Assembly: GCA_017623605.1 (NCBI GenBank)
Contig: JAGAOR010000018.1
Coordinates: forward strand, 1-41,116
DNA from: Clostridia bacterium
Lineage (GTDB): Bacteria > Bacillota > Clostridia > Christensenellales > Borkfalkiaceae
Length of the DNA: 41,116 bases
Direction: 5' to 3'
A program made the position numbers and the translations under genes. The notes beneath the pieces are model-generated. The model did not search any database. It worked only from the letters and a program-made list of their open reading frames with translations, and was not told where the DNA came from. This document shows, piece after piece, positions 31,943 through 40,361 of the stretch (position 1 is its first letter; the number at the start of each line of letters is the position of its first letter).

Positions 31943-33501
31943 GTTTACGCACCCTTTCCGATATAAAACTTTCCATTGAAGCAAAGGAAGAGGAGCTTTT
32001 CAAGCTTGCGACGAAACGGCTTGGGCAAAAGCCCAAGCATTTTGCAATCACGAAAAAATCGCTTGACGCGCGCAATAAGTCGGATCTTAAATACGTGTAC
32101 ACGATTGAATTTTCCACCCAAACACCGCCGAAAAAACCGCAATTAGAGCGTTTGCCGAAAAACAAGCTTCCCCAAAAACGGGTGGCGGTGGTAGGAAGCG
32201 GACCTGCGGGTTTATTCTGCGCGCTTCGTTTGATCGAACGGGGAATTACGCCGATCGTAATCGAACGAGGTGCGAGCGTAGAGGAACGGGAACGGGATAT
32301 TGAAAAATTTATCGGAGCGAGAACGCTCAATCTGCAATCAAACGTGCAGTTTGGCGAGGGCGGCGCGGGTACGTTTTCAGACGGCAAGCTCAACACTCAA
32401 ACGCATAGCCCCATAAACCGCGAGGTACTTCAAACGTTCGTGCGCTTCGGCGCGCCCGAAGAAATTTTATGGCTGAATAAGCCGCATATCGGTAGCGACA
32501 ATTTGAAAAAAGTCGTGAAAAATATGCGCGAATATATTTTGGCAAACGGCGGAAAGGTATGCTTTCATAGCCGTATGACGGATATAAAAATCAAAGGCGG
32601 CGAGGTGAAAAGTATCACGATCGAAAACGGCGAGGGAGCGCAAACGCTGGAAGTTTCCGCGCTCGTGCTTGCGATCGGGCATAGCGCAAGAGATACGTTC
32701 GAGTTGCTTCGAAGCAAAGGCTTTAAAATGACGGCGAAAGATTTCGCCGTGGGCGTTCGGATCGAGCATTTGCAAAAGGAAATCGGGTTTTCGCAATACG
32801 GCTCTGCGTATGAAAAATTGCCTGCTGCCGATTATAAGCTCACGTCGCACGTGGAACGGCGCGCGGCGTTCACCTTTTGTATGTGCCCCGGCGGGTTCGT
32901 AATGCCCGCCGCAAGCGAAGCGGGCGGGGTGGTAACCAACGGTATGAGCAACTATGCGCGAAACGAACGCAACGCCAACGCCGCCTTGATTGTGCAGGTT
33001 TATAAAACGGATTTTGGGGCAGACTTCGAGAAAAACCCGCTTGCGGGGGTGGAATTTCAGCGGACGATCGAACGCAAGGCGTTCGAGGCGGGGGGCGGGG
33101 ATTATCGCGCGCCCGTACAGCTTGTCGGTGATTTTTTAAGAGGTAGAGCGAGCGATCAATTCGGCGCGGTTGCGCCCACGTACGCGGCGGGCACGGCGTT
33201 TTCCGATTTGCGAGCCGTACTTCCCGATTTTGTGAGCGAAACGCTAAAAGGCGCGATTGTGGATATGGATAAACGACTCAAAGGCTTTGCTAATCCCGAA
33301 GCGGTACTCACGGCGGCGGAAACGCGCACGAGCTCGCCCGTTCGGATCGAGCGGGGTGAGGATATGCAATCGGTTTTCGTAAAAGGCGTTTATCCCTGTG
33401 GCGAGGGTGCAGGGTATGCGGGCGGTATCACGTCGTCAGCGGCAGACGGTATCCGCGCCGCCGAAGCCATTTACCAAAGCCTTTTAAACGGTTGCAATTA
33501 A
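31939..33501 (+). CDS. COG2509-type FAD-dependent dehydrogenase
   Basis: The 520-residue protein has an N-terminal ~75-residue domain rich in Lys and Glu, then the FAD site VAVVGSGPAGLFCA (~77-90). The COG2509 hallmarks NVQFGEGGAGTFSDGKL, LAIGHSARDT, HVERRAAFTFCMCPGG and the closing YPCGEGAGYAGGITSSAADG follow. Conserved in Clostridia, these proteins have no assigned substrate. Length and ending are normal. Its start overlaps the preceding oxidoreductase gene by four bases, so the two are co-translated and may work in one redox function. Confidence 0.92.
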   Translation: MSLRTLSDIKLSIEAKEEELFKLATKRLGQKPKHFAITKKSLDARNKSDLKYVYTIEFSTQTPPKKPQLERLPKNKLPQKRVAVVGSGPAGLFCALRLIERGITPIVIERGASVEERERDIEKFIGARTLNLQSNVQFGEGGAGTFSDGKLNTQTHSPINREVLQTFVRFGAPEEILWLNKPHIGSDNLKKVVKNMREYILANGGKVCFHSRMTDIKIKGGEVKSITIENGEGAQTLEVSALVLAIGHSARDTFELLRSKGFKMTAKDFAVGVRIEHLQKEIGFSQYGSAYEKLPAADYKLTSHVERRAAFTFCMCPGGFVMPAASEAGGVVTNGMSNYARNERNANAALIVQVYKTDFGADFEKNPLAGVEFQRTIERKAFEAGGGDYRAPVQLVGDFLRGRASDQFGAVAPTYAAGTAFSDLRAVLPDFVSETLKGAIVDMDKRLKGFANPEAVLTAAETRTSSPVRIERGEDMQSVFVKGVYPCGEGAGYAGGITSSAADGIRAAEAIYQSLLNGCN

Positions 33502-33520
33502 GAAAAATATATGGTATAAT
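33492..33520 (+). promoter_or_regulatory. Promoter predicting a leaderless or near-leaderless mRNA for the FNT-CPCC gene
   Basis: TTGCAA (33492-33497) and TATAAT (33515-33520) are spaced by 17 bases. The predicted transcription start lies two to four bases before ATG 33530, and there is no Shine-Dalgarno sequence. The -35 box overlaps the last codons of the upstream flavoprotein gene. Confidence 0.75.
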
Positions 33521-33529
33521 AATAACGTT

Positions 33530-34465
33530 ATGATGAGATTTGAAAAAATGACGAAGAAGGATTTCACCGTATTTTGTGTGGCGTCCGTATTCGGTGGTAT
33601 TATGGTGGGTATCGGCGGCGTAGGGCTTTTGCTTGCGTTTGCTGCTATGGAGGGTGGAATGGGTAAGCTCGTCGGCGCGCTCATTTTCTCCTTGGCAATG
33701 TTCGTGGTAACCACGTTCGGTTTATATCTGATCACGGGGCTTTCAACGCGTATTTTAACGATGGGCGTTAAAAATTTGTGGTCGCTTCCCGTGAGTTTAT
33801 TTTTCAACCTGATCGGCATTGCCTTGACTGCACTTTTGGTCGATTTTTCTCACGCGCACGCGCCCGCAACGGAAGCGGCGATCACGCTCGTTGAGAATAA
33901 ACTTTGCGAAAGCGGTTGGGCGATACATTCCCTGTGTTCGGGCGTACTTTGCGGTATGCTGATCGGGCTTTCGGTGTTTTTATCCCATTATACGTCCAAG
34001 AAAAATTTGTCGGCAACAGTGGGGGTTATTTTTCCCGTGTTCGTGTTTGTGTTTTGCGGGTTTGATAATTCGCTTGCGAACGTATTTTATATCCTCGTTT
34101 GCGGCGAGATTACGCTACAAAGCGTGAGCTATTGCCTTATATCCTTGATCGGAAATTTAATCGGCGGCGTACTCGTTTCCGTACTTCCGCTGATCAAGAA
34201 AAAGGACGAGCCGAAAAAATACAAATGCCCTTGCTGTGGCTATTTCACCTTTGAAAAGAAAGAACGCGCTTACGATATTTGTCCCGTTTGTTTTTGGGAG
34301 GACGATCCCGAGCAATATAAAAATCCTACGCTCAAAGGCGGTGCGAATCACGTTTCCTTGTGCGAGGCGCGAACGCATTATCAACAATTTGGCGCGTGCG
34401 ACACGGGAATGAAAAAATACGTACGTGGACCGAAAAAAGACGAGCTCCACGGCTACGATAGATAA
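33530..34465 (+). CDS. Formate/nitrite-transporter-like protein fused to a C-terminal CPCC zinc domain
   Basis: Residues ~1-225 form six membrane segments with the features of the FNT channel family: FGGIMVGIGGVGLLL, the TGLSTRI segment, WSLPVSLFFNLIG, GFDNSLANVFYI and the closing SLIGNLIGGVLV. In most FNT channels the GFEHSxAN loop has a central His; here that position is Asn180. After a Lys-rich break, residues 230-300 form a Cys-rich CPCC domain with Cys233, 235 and 236, Cys251 and 254, then FWEDDPEQ and NHVSLCEARTHYQQFGAC. CPCC domains normally occur as separate small proteins. FNT channels carry formate, nitrite, hydrosulfide or lactate across the membrane. The fusion suggests a metal- or redox-sensing cytoplasmic tail. 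Its promoter predicts almost no leader. ATG 33530 and 33533 are both possible starts. Confidence 0.82.
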   Translation: MMRFEKMTKKDFTVFCVASVFGGIMVGIGGVGLLLAFAAMEGGMGKLVGALIFSLAMFVVTTFGLYLITGLSTRILTMGVKNLWSLPVSLFFNLIGIALTALLVDFSHAHAPATEAAITLVENKLCESGWAIHSLCSGVLCGMLIGLSVFLSHYTSKKNLSATVGVIFPVFVFVFCGFDNSLANVFYILVCGEITLQSVSYCLISLIGNLIGGVLVSVLPLIKKKDEPKKYKCPCCGYFTFEKKERAYDICPVCFWEDDPEQYKNPTLKGGANHVSLCEARTHYQQFGACDTGMKKYVRGPKKDELHGYDR

Positions 34466-34470
34466 AAAAT

Positions 34471-34495
34471 ACGGACTGTTTTGAAAACAGTCCGT
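34471..34495. terminator. Bidirectional intrinsic terminator
   Basis: ACGGACTGTTT (34471-34481) pairs exactly with AAACAGTCCGT (34485-34495) around a TGA loop, flanked by an A-run and a T-rich tract. It serves the convergent FNT-CPCC and dipeptidase genes. Its stem core matches that of the terminator at 21039-21076. Confidence 0.9.
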
Positions 34496-34501
34496 TAATT
34501 T

Positions 34502-35893
34502 TTATGTGCTTATTTTTTTCACTTTTACCCAACCGATACGGGTATATTTCGGTTTGGCGATTTCCTTGATTGCTTCAAAATAGATCTCGCCGAGTTGTTT
34601 GATATGATCAAAGGAGATATATTCGTTGGCTTGGTGAATAACGTCCTCCGTTTCGGGGAGATACGGACCGAAGCCTGCGCCGCATTGTAGTGCGCGGGCA
34701 TACGTGCCGCCGCCGATCGCGAGCGGGGTTGCATTTTTGCCCGTTATTTTCGCGTACACCCCAGACAGGGTTGAGATCAACGCTCCGTTCGGATCGTTAT
34801 AAAGGGGCTCTTTATAGCTTTCGATTGTATATTCTAAACCGAGAGAATCGATCTTTTCCGTAATCGTTTCGAGCGGCAAAGTGGCGGGGAAGCGCACGTC
34901 GGACGTGATCTTTAAAACGTCGCCCGAAAAGCTTGCCGTATTCGGCGAAAGGGTGAGGTTGCCCGTTTCGTCGCACAGTTGCTTTAAGCCGAGGGAATCG
35001 CCAAATAAAACGTCGTACGCCTTTTGACAGCTTTCGTTGAACGAGCCGAGGAAGCATAAAAGCGCGCCGAGCGCGTTCGCACCCTTATCGGGGGTTGAGC
35101 CGTGCGCGGATTTCCCGTAGACTCGTAAAATATTCGTCGTGTTATCGTAGGAAAAGCTCGTTCCCGCAACGGGATTTTCATAGTATACGAGCTTTGCGCC
35201 CGCCTTTTTGGTGAGAACCGCCCTCGCGAGATCGCACACCATATTCACCCGTTCGCCCGCTTGAAGCGCGGTAAAGGGCGGGTTTTCGACGGGGAGGGAA
35301 AGGGTAAAATGCAAAATGCCCTTTTCCGCGTAGATTACGGGGAAATCGGCGTCGGGCGTGAAACCCTCTTTGGGCATTTTCGCCACCTGATTGTAATGCT
35401 CGATACATTTCCAGCCACATTCCTCGTTACAACCGACGATCAGTTTGATTTTGCGTCGGGGAGAAAAGCCGGAATCTTTTAACGCTTTTAAAGCGTAGAG
35501 GCAGATGATGGCAGGCGTTTTGTCGTCGAGTGCGCCGCGTCCCCAAATTTTTTTACCTGCCACGCCGCCGTCCGATACGTCGTCGTTGATGACGCCGCCG
35601 AACGGGGGGTATTTCCACCCGCTACCCGCGGGCACGACGTCAAGATGGGCAAGTACGGCAAATTCTTTGCCTTTGCCAAAAATCACCTCGCCGATGTAAT
35701 TATCGTAGTTATGCGTTTCAAAACCGAAGCTTTCAGCAAGAGAAAGAAAGAAGTGTAAGCAATCCGCCGTTTCTTTGCCGAACGGGTATTCGCCGTTTTC
35801 GCCCTTTGCGGGCTTTAACGAGGAATCGAATTTGAGAACGTCCACCGTCGAAGCGACGATTTCGTTGAAATATTTATCCATAACGTGCGCCAT
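34502..35893 (-). CDS. pepV: PepV-like M20 dipeptidase
   Basis: The 463-residue enzyme shows the M20 di-metal centre in order: His in VLAHLDVVPAG, Asp in GRGALDDKTPA, the Glu pair in GCNEECGWKC and Asp in FTPDADFPV. The final His lies near the C-terminus, and GGGTYARA is a PepV/Sapep hallmark. These cytoplasmic zinc enzymes cleave dipeptides. I chose ATG at 35893 because GGTGAT lies just before it and a promoter lies about 35 bases upstream; earlier in-frame starts would overlap the promoter. An ATG four codons further in is an alternative. It diverges from radC and ends at a bidirectional terminator. Confidence 0.9.
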   Translation of the reverse strand: MAHVMDKYFNEIVASTVDVLKFDSSLKPAKGENGEYPFGKETADCLHFFLSLAESFGFETHNYDNYIGEVIFGKGKEFAVLAHLDVVPAGSGWKYPPFGGVINDDVSDGGVAGKKIWGRGALDDKTPAIICLYALKALKDSGFSPRRKIKLIVGCNEECGWKCIEHYNQVAKMPKEGFTPDADFPVIYAEKGILHFTLSLPVENPPFTALQAGERVNMVCDLARAVLTKKAGAKLVYYENPVAGTSFSYDNTTNILRVYGKSAHGSTPDKGANALGALLCFLGSFNESCQKAYDVLFGDSLGLKQLCDETGNLTLSPNTASFSGDVLKITSDVRFPATLPLETITEKIDSLGLEYTIESYKEPLYNDPNGALISTLSGVYAKITGKNATPLAIGGGTYARALQCGAGFGPYLPETEDVIHQANEYISFDHIKQLGEIYFEAIKEIAKPKYTRIGWVKVKKIST

Positions 35894-35926
35894 AAAATCA
35901 CCGTCCACAATACTTTTAATACTATT

Positions 35927-35955
35927 ATTATACACGATTTTACCGTTAAGGTAAA
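35927..35955 (-). promoter_or_regulatory. Promoter for the PepV-like gene with a palindrome over the -35 box
   Basis: On the minus strand TTTACC (35955-35950) and TATAAT (35932-35927) are 17 bases apart. TTTACC-GTTAA-GGTAAA (35939-35955) is an inverted repeat that includes the -35 box, so it may be an operator. Confidence 0.6.
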
Positions 35956-36004
35956 GAAAATGAGGGGCGAAGAGCAAAAAAATATTTTTTTCGTAGGCGT
36001 GCTT

Positions 36005-36033
36005 TTGACATTTTTCACGAAGTATGATACAAT
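36005..36033 (+). promoter_or_regulatory. Sigma-A promoter for the radC operon
   Basis: TTGACA (36005-36010) and TACAAT (36028-36033), 17 bases apart. It gives a leader of about 25 bases holding GAGGAG. Confidence 0.85.
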
Positions 36034-36063
36034 AATAATGAGGAAAGCTTGCGAGGAGAACGA

Positions 36064-36765
36064 ATGATGATCAGCGAACATAAAGGACACAGAGAGCGGT
36101 TGCGCGCGAAAGTACTTCTTGGTGCGTGCTGTGAGCACGAATATTTGGAAATGTTCCTTTGCTACGCCATTCCCCGCAAAAATACGAACGATATGGCGCA
36201 TAGGCTTCTTTCTGCGTTCGGTTGCTTGCCCAAGGTACTTTCCGCGCCCACGGAGGAGCTGCAAAGGGTGGCGGGCGTGGGGAAAAGCGCGGCGGCGTTG
36301 CTCAAATGTATGGGTAAATTTTGCGAGGATTATTCAAATTTAATCCAAGGCTCGAACGCTTTGCCTGAAAATTGTGATCGGGATAAATTGCTTGCGTTTA
36401 TCAATCGAACGTACGCCGATCTCGATGGAGAAGTACTCGACGTGTATTTAGCGGACGCAGCAGGTAAAATTTTTCGCCGCGAACGGTTTAGTTCTCAACG
36501 AAAGGACACGGTTTGGGTGGATACGGAAGCGTTTTCTTCTCTGCTGATCGGAACACGCCCTTCGGGGGTAGTGCTCGTGCATAATCACCCGTCCGGCGAG
36601 CCCGAACCCTCGGTGCAAGACGACGAAACGACGAGAAAATGTGAAGAGATTTGCAGATTTCAAAACGTAGTTTTATGTAATCATTTTATCTATGCCCGTC
36701 GCGGGATATACGATTATTACGGTGGTGGTAAATTGATGAAAGGGTATGGTGAGAAAAACAAATGA
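36064..36765 (+). CDS. radC: RadC/UPF0758 JAB-domain protein
   Basis: GAGGAG (36052-36057) precedes the double ATG at 36064/36067; the product is about 233 residues. The N-terminal ~85 residues carry a helix-hairpin-helix-like region with LQRVAGVGKSAAALL. The C-terminal ~120 residues form the JAB/MPN domain with the metal motif VLVHNHPSGEPEPSVQDD. Despite the name, a direct role in recombination repair is not established. Its stop overlaps the start of the histidine-kinase gene (ATGA), and it has its own promoter, so it leads a co-transcribed set with a two-component system. RadC genes also travel on mobile elements, but nothing mobile is nearby. Confidence 0.9.
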   Translation: MMISEHKGHRERLRAKVLLGACCEHEYLEMFLCYAIPRKNTNDMAHRLLSAFGCLPKVLSAPTEELQRVAGVGKSAAALLKCMGKFCEDYSNLIQGSNALPENCDRDKLLAFINRTYADLDGEVLDVYLADAAGKIFRRERFSSQRKDTVWVDTEAFSSLLIGTRPSGVVLVHNHPSGEPEPSVQDDETTRKCEEICRFQNVVLCNHFIYARRGIYDYYGGGKLMKGYGEKNK

Positions 36766-38024
36766 AAAAGAATCCGAAAACGAATGAAAACGCCTTTCGC
36801 GCCTATTTTTTACGGTTGTTCGATAAATACGATCTACGAAACGAGCGGCAATTTAATTATTTTTGGAAATGCTTGATTTTCATTACGCTCGTAATCGTGG
36901 TTACAACGCTTGCGCTTGGGCATATTCACACGTTCGGCTTAGACGGTATGTTCGTTCTGCTCCTGTGCTTTGGTGGCGCGCTCGTGCTCACGGACGGTTT
37001 AAAGCTGCTTCTCGCGCCAAAGGGAAAGGCGCGCGTGTTGCTCTACGCCTTGGAGGCGGTGTTTGCGTGTTCGTTTATGTTCGTAACCAAGGGCGGCGCG
37101 GCAACGTTCGTTTACACGCTGGTGCTTACGGAGCTGTATTTCAGCGCGGAACGCACTCGACCTTCTATGATTTTGTTTTCCGTTGCCGTACCTTTATACG
37201 TGGCGAGTTTTTTGATTCGCGGGTTTTTTCTGTTTGAAACGTTCAAGGAGCTTTTACCCTTTTTAACCGATCTTATTTCTTCGGTGTTTACCCTTATTTT
37301 ACATTTCGTTGTGGTGCAGGTGGGGCTCGCGTTCTACCGTCAATTTTTGCGTTTGGATAAAGCGCTTACGCAATTAGACGAAAGCAAAAAGGAACTCGAA
37401 AAGGCGTACGCGGTGGTGGCGGAAGTAACTGCGCTGGAAGAGCGGCAGCGGATTGCTAAAGAAATCCACGACACAGCGGGACATTCGATCACGACGGTGA
37501 TTATGCAAACGGAAGCGGCAAAGCTGATCGTCGAAAGTAATCCCAAGGAAGCGAAAAGCAAGATCGTGGCGGCGAATTTACAAGCCAAGCACGCGCTCGA
37601 AGAGCTTCGTGATAGCGTACATTTACTATCAGGACAAAACGAACGTCAAACGCTCAAAGCCGCTTTGGAGGCGATTATACACGAATCGACGGACGGTACG
37701 GGGATCACCGTGCGCTCCAACGTGGAGGATATTGTCGTTTCTCCTGCCAAGCACCGTTTTCTTTGCAATAGTTTAAAAGAGGGCGTGTCCAACGGCTTGC
37801 GCCACGGCAACGCCACGGCGTTTTGGTTTGAGTTGAAAACGGAAAACGGCGCGCTCAAATTTTTACTTTCCGATAACGGCACGGGCGTAAAGAAAGGGGA
37901 ATGGAAAACGGGCTTCGGACTTTCGAGTATGCAAAGCCGCGCCCGTAGTCTTGGCGGCGAGGTGGCGTTCGGAACGGAAGAAGAGGGCTTTGAGCTTACG
38001 ATCACGTTGCCCGAGGATAAATAG
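36762..38024 (+). CDS. NarL/DesK-type sensor histidine kinase
   Basis: The 420-residue protein has about six membrane helices in residues ~30-200, a short coiled coil (~205-225), and a HisKA_3 dimerisation domain with phospho-acceptor His236 in RIAKEIHDTAGHS. A compact HATPase domain (~315-418) shows SNGLRHGNATAF, LSDNGTGVKKG and FGLSSMQSRARSLGG. No extracellular sensor domain is present, so it probably senses a signal in the membrane. It overlaps radC by four bases, and its response regulator follows 21 bases downstream. Confidence 0.92.
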   Translation: MKKNPKTNENAFRAYFLRLFDKYDLRNERQFNYFWKCLIFITLVIVVTTLALGHIHTFGLDGMFVLLLCFGGALVLTDGLKLLLAPKGKARVLLYALEAVFACSFMFVTKGGAATFVYTLVLTELYFSAERTRPSMILFSVAVPLYVASFLIRGFFLFETFKELLPFLTDLISSVFTLILHFVVVQVGLAFYRQFLRLDKALTQLDESKKELEKAYAVVAEVTALEERQRIAKEIHDTAGHSITTVIMQTEAAKLIVESNPKEAKSKIVAANLQAKHALEELRDSVHLLSGQNERQTLKAALEAIIHESTDGTGITVRSNVEDIVVSPAKHRFLCNSLKEGVSNGLRHGNATAFWFELKTENGALKFLLSDNGTGVKKGEWKTGFGLSSMQSRARSLGGEVAFGTEEEGFELTITLPEDK

Positions 38025-38045
38025 AAAAAAAATAGGGAGAAGGGT

Positions 38046-38693
38046 ATGGAAAAGAAAATTCGCGTGCTCATTTGCGACGATCAAGAGGATCTTGCAAAAG
38101 AGCTGAAAAGCGTTTTAGAAACGGATGCGGAAATCGAGGTGGCAGGCTTAGCACGCGACGGGTTCGACGCGCTTGAAAAAATGCCCGTTTGCGCGCCCGA
38201 CGTCGTGCTTATGGATATTCGTATGCCGAATATGAACGGCGTAGTAGCAACGCGGCGAATGAAAGAGGAATATCCTAACGTGAAAGTCGTCATTTTAACG
38301 ACGTTCGACGATAGCGATTACATTTTAAACGCAATCAATAACGGCGCGAGCGGGTATTTACTCAAAGACATTGGAAGCGCCGCGCTTTTGAGCGCGATTA
38401 AAAACGCATACGCGGGCGATACCATTCTACCTTCGAAAATCGCAAGACGGATCACCGACGCGGCAAGCCGCGTGGCGGAGGATCGGGAGATTAAGCTTGC
38501 CCGCGCCTTTTCCCTTTCCGATCGGGAAGTGGAGATCGCGCTGATGACGTACGAGGGATTTACCAACCGACAAATTTCTGCCGCTCTCAAACTTTCCGAG
38601 GGTACGACGAGAAATTACGTGTCGTCGATTTACGAAAAAACACACACGGAAAATCGCTTGGAATTAGCGCAAAAAATTAAAGAGATTTTATAA
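38046..38693 (+). CDS. NarL/LuxR-type response regulator
   Basis: The 215-residue protein has a receiver domain (acidic pair near residue 12, phospho-acceptor Asp57 in VVLMDIRMPN, Lys in GYLLKDIG) and a LuxR-type helix-turn-helix (~150-215) with FSLSDREVEIALMTYEGFTNRQISAALKLSEGT. It is the cognate partner of the kinase directly upstream. GGGAGAAGG precedes ATG 38046. Its target genes cannot be read from the window. Confidence 0.94.
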   Translation: MEKKIRVLICDDQEDLAKELKSVLETDAEIEVAGLARDGFDALEKMPVCAPDVVLMDIRMPNMNGVVATRRMKEEYPNVKVVILTTFDDSDYILNAINNGASGYLLKDIGSAALLSAIKNAYAGDTILPSKIARRITDAASRVAEDREIKLARAFSLSDREVEIALMTYEGFTNRQISAALKLSEGTTRNYVSSIYEKTHTENRLELAQKIKEIL

Positions 38694-38709
38694 AAAGAGG
38701 CAGGCAGGT

Positions 38710-39363
38710 ATGTATCGAACGGTTATTTTTGATTTAGACGGCACGCTTTTGGATACGCTCGACGATCTGACGACTTCCGTAAATTTTGCGCTGGCTTCCT
38801 TTTCCCTGCTTACGCGCACGAGAGAAGAAATACGCTCGTTTGTCGGCAATGGGATCGCGAATTTGATCACGCGCGCAATCGGCTACGAACACCCGCACTT
38901 TTCAGAGGTTTTGCAAACGTTTCGCGAGTATTACGGCGTGCATTGCAAGGAAAAAACGAAAGAATACGACGGCGTTACGGCGCTTTTAACGGAGTTGAAA
39001 GCGCGGGGCGTGCAAACGGCGGTCGTGTCCAATAAGGCGGATTTTGCCGTGAAAAAATTGGCGGGGGAGTATTTTCCCGATTTATTGAAAGAAGCGGTGG
39101 GGGAAAACGAGGCGGCGGGGATCGCGAAAAAGCCCGCACCCGATTCCCTGCTTACCGTAATGAAAAATTTGAACGCCGAAAAGGAAACTACGGTGTATAT
39201 CGGGGATTCGGAAGTGGATATACAAACGGCAAACAACGCGGGCGTGGATTGTATTTCTGTAGTTTGGGGATTCAAGGACGAAACATTTTTAAAAGAAAAC
39301 GGCGCGAAAACGCTTGTGAAAGCGCCGCGGGAAATTTTAAAATTTTGCGATTGTGCGAGGTGA
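38710..39363 (+). CDS. HAD hydrolase, phosphoglycolate-phosphatase-like
   Basis: The 217-residue protein shows the HAD motifs in order: FDLDGTLLDT with nucleophile Asp8 and acid Asp10, VVSNKADFA (motif II), KKPAPDS with the motif III Lys, and YIGDSEVDIQTANNAG (motif IV). The helical cap is inserted after motif I (~18-80). This layout fits the Gph/PGP group, but HAD phosphatases are promiscuous and the substrate is not certain. It follows the response regulator by 16 bases and is followed by cysK four bases after its stop, so it is probably part of the same transcript. Confidence 0.88.
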   Translation: MYRTVIFDLDGTLLDTLDDLTTSVNFALASFSLLTRTREEIRSFVGNGIANLITRAIGYEHPHFSEVLQTFREYYGVHCKEKTKEYDGVTALLTELKARGVQTAVVSNKADFAVKKLAGEYFPDLLKEAVGENEAAGIAKKPAPDSLLTVMKNLNAEKETTVYIGDSEVDIQTANNAGVDCISVVWGFKDETFLKENGAKTLVKAPREILKFCDCAR

Positions 39364-39367
39364 AAAT

Positions 39368-40276
39368 ATGAATAACGTAGAAAAATTGATTGGCAACACG
39401 CCGCTTTTAGAATTGAAAAAAATAGAAGAAAAATACGCGTTAAAAGGCAAAATTTTTGCCAAGCTCGAATGGTATAACCCTGCGGGCTCGATCAAAGATC
39501 GCGTGGCGAAAGCGATCGTGGACGACGCGGAAAAAACGGGCAGATTGCAAAAGGGCGGCACGGTGATCGAGGCGACGAGCGGAAACACGGGGATAGGGCT
39601 CGCGCTCGTGGCGGCTTCGCGTGGCTATAAAGCGGTGATCGTTATGCCCGATTCTATGAGTGTGGAACGGCAAAAGCTAATCAAAACCTACGGCGCGGAA
39701 ATCGTTTTAACCGACGGCGCGCAGGGCATGCAGGGCGCGGTCGCGAAAGCGGAAGAGATACAAAGTCAAACGCCAAATTCCATTATTGCGGGGCAATTTG
39801 AAAATCCCGCGAACGCGGAGGTGCATTATCAAACGACGGGCAGGGAAATCCACGCGCAAACGGTGGGAAGAACGGATATATTCGTTTCGGGTGTAGGCAC
39901 GGGCGGCACGATCACGGGTGTTGGGAAATATCTTAAAGAACAAAATCCGAAAACGCGAGTGGTGGCAGTTGAGCCGAGCGCCTCGCCCTTGCTTTCCAAA
40001 GGCTACGCAGGCAAACACGCCATTCAAGGGATCGGCGCAAATTTCGTGCCCGCTGTGCTCGATCAAAAAATATACGACGAGGTGATCGCCGTTTCCGACG
40101 AGGACGCCTACGCTTGGGCAAAGGAAGTGAGCGCGGTGGAGGGCTTGTTCGTGGGGCTTTCTTCGGGCGCGGCGCTTGCCGCGGCAATCGAGCTTGCCTC
40201 TCGCGAGGAGAACGAAAACAAAAATATTGTGGTAATCTTCCCCGACGGCGGCAGTCGATACTTGTCTGTTTTATAA
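39368..40276 (+). CDS. cysK: Cysteine synthase (O-acetylserine sulfhydrylase)
   Basis: The 302-residue PLP enzyme has the PLP lysine Lys43 in NPAGSIKDR, the substrate loop EATSGNTGIGLA, the phosphate-binding GTGGTITGVGKYL and the closing FPDGGSRYLS. It joins O-acetylserine and sulfide to make cysteine in the cytoplasm. ATG 39368 is preceded by GAGGTGA, which overlaps the HAD gene's stop; an upstream GTG at 39353 is less likely. Length is normal. No S-box or T-box leader is visible before it, so its control is that of the operon. Confidence 0.94.
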   Translation: MNNVEKLIGNTPLLELKKIEEKYALKGKIFAKLEWYNPAGSIKDRVAKAIVDDAEKTGRLQKGGTVIEATSGNTGIGLALVAASRGYKAVIVMPDSMSVERQKLIKTYGAEIVLTDGAQGMQGAVAKAEEIQSQTPNSIIAGQFENPANAEVHYQTTGREIHAQTVGRTDIFVSGVGTGGTITGVGKYLKEQNPKTRVVAVEPSASPLLSKGYAGKHAIQGIGANFVPAVLDQKIYDEVIAVSDEDAYAWAKEVSAVEGLFVGLSSGAALAAAIELASREENENKNIVVIFPDGGSRYLSVL

Positions 40277-40293
40277 GAAGATCATAAAACAAA

Positions 40294-40317
40294 AACACCT
40301 CGCAAGAGGTGTTTTTT
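40294..40317 (+). terminator. Intrinsic terminator after cysK
   Basis: AACACCTC (40294-40301) pairs with GAGGTGTT (40306-40313) around GCAA, followed by a run of six T. Confidence 0.92.
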
Positions 40318-40361
40318 GCGTGTAAAATTTCGTTATAAATGCCTACTTTTTCGAAAAGTTT

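Noticed and set aside
36064..36765. radC as the mark of a mobile element
   Set aside because: No integrase, transposase, repeat ends or phage genes are near, and the gene is coupled to a chromosomal two-component system.
39200..39370. A riboswitch or T-box before cysK
   Set aside because: Only four bases separate the HAD gene from cysK, so there is no room for a leader element.
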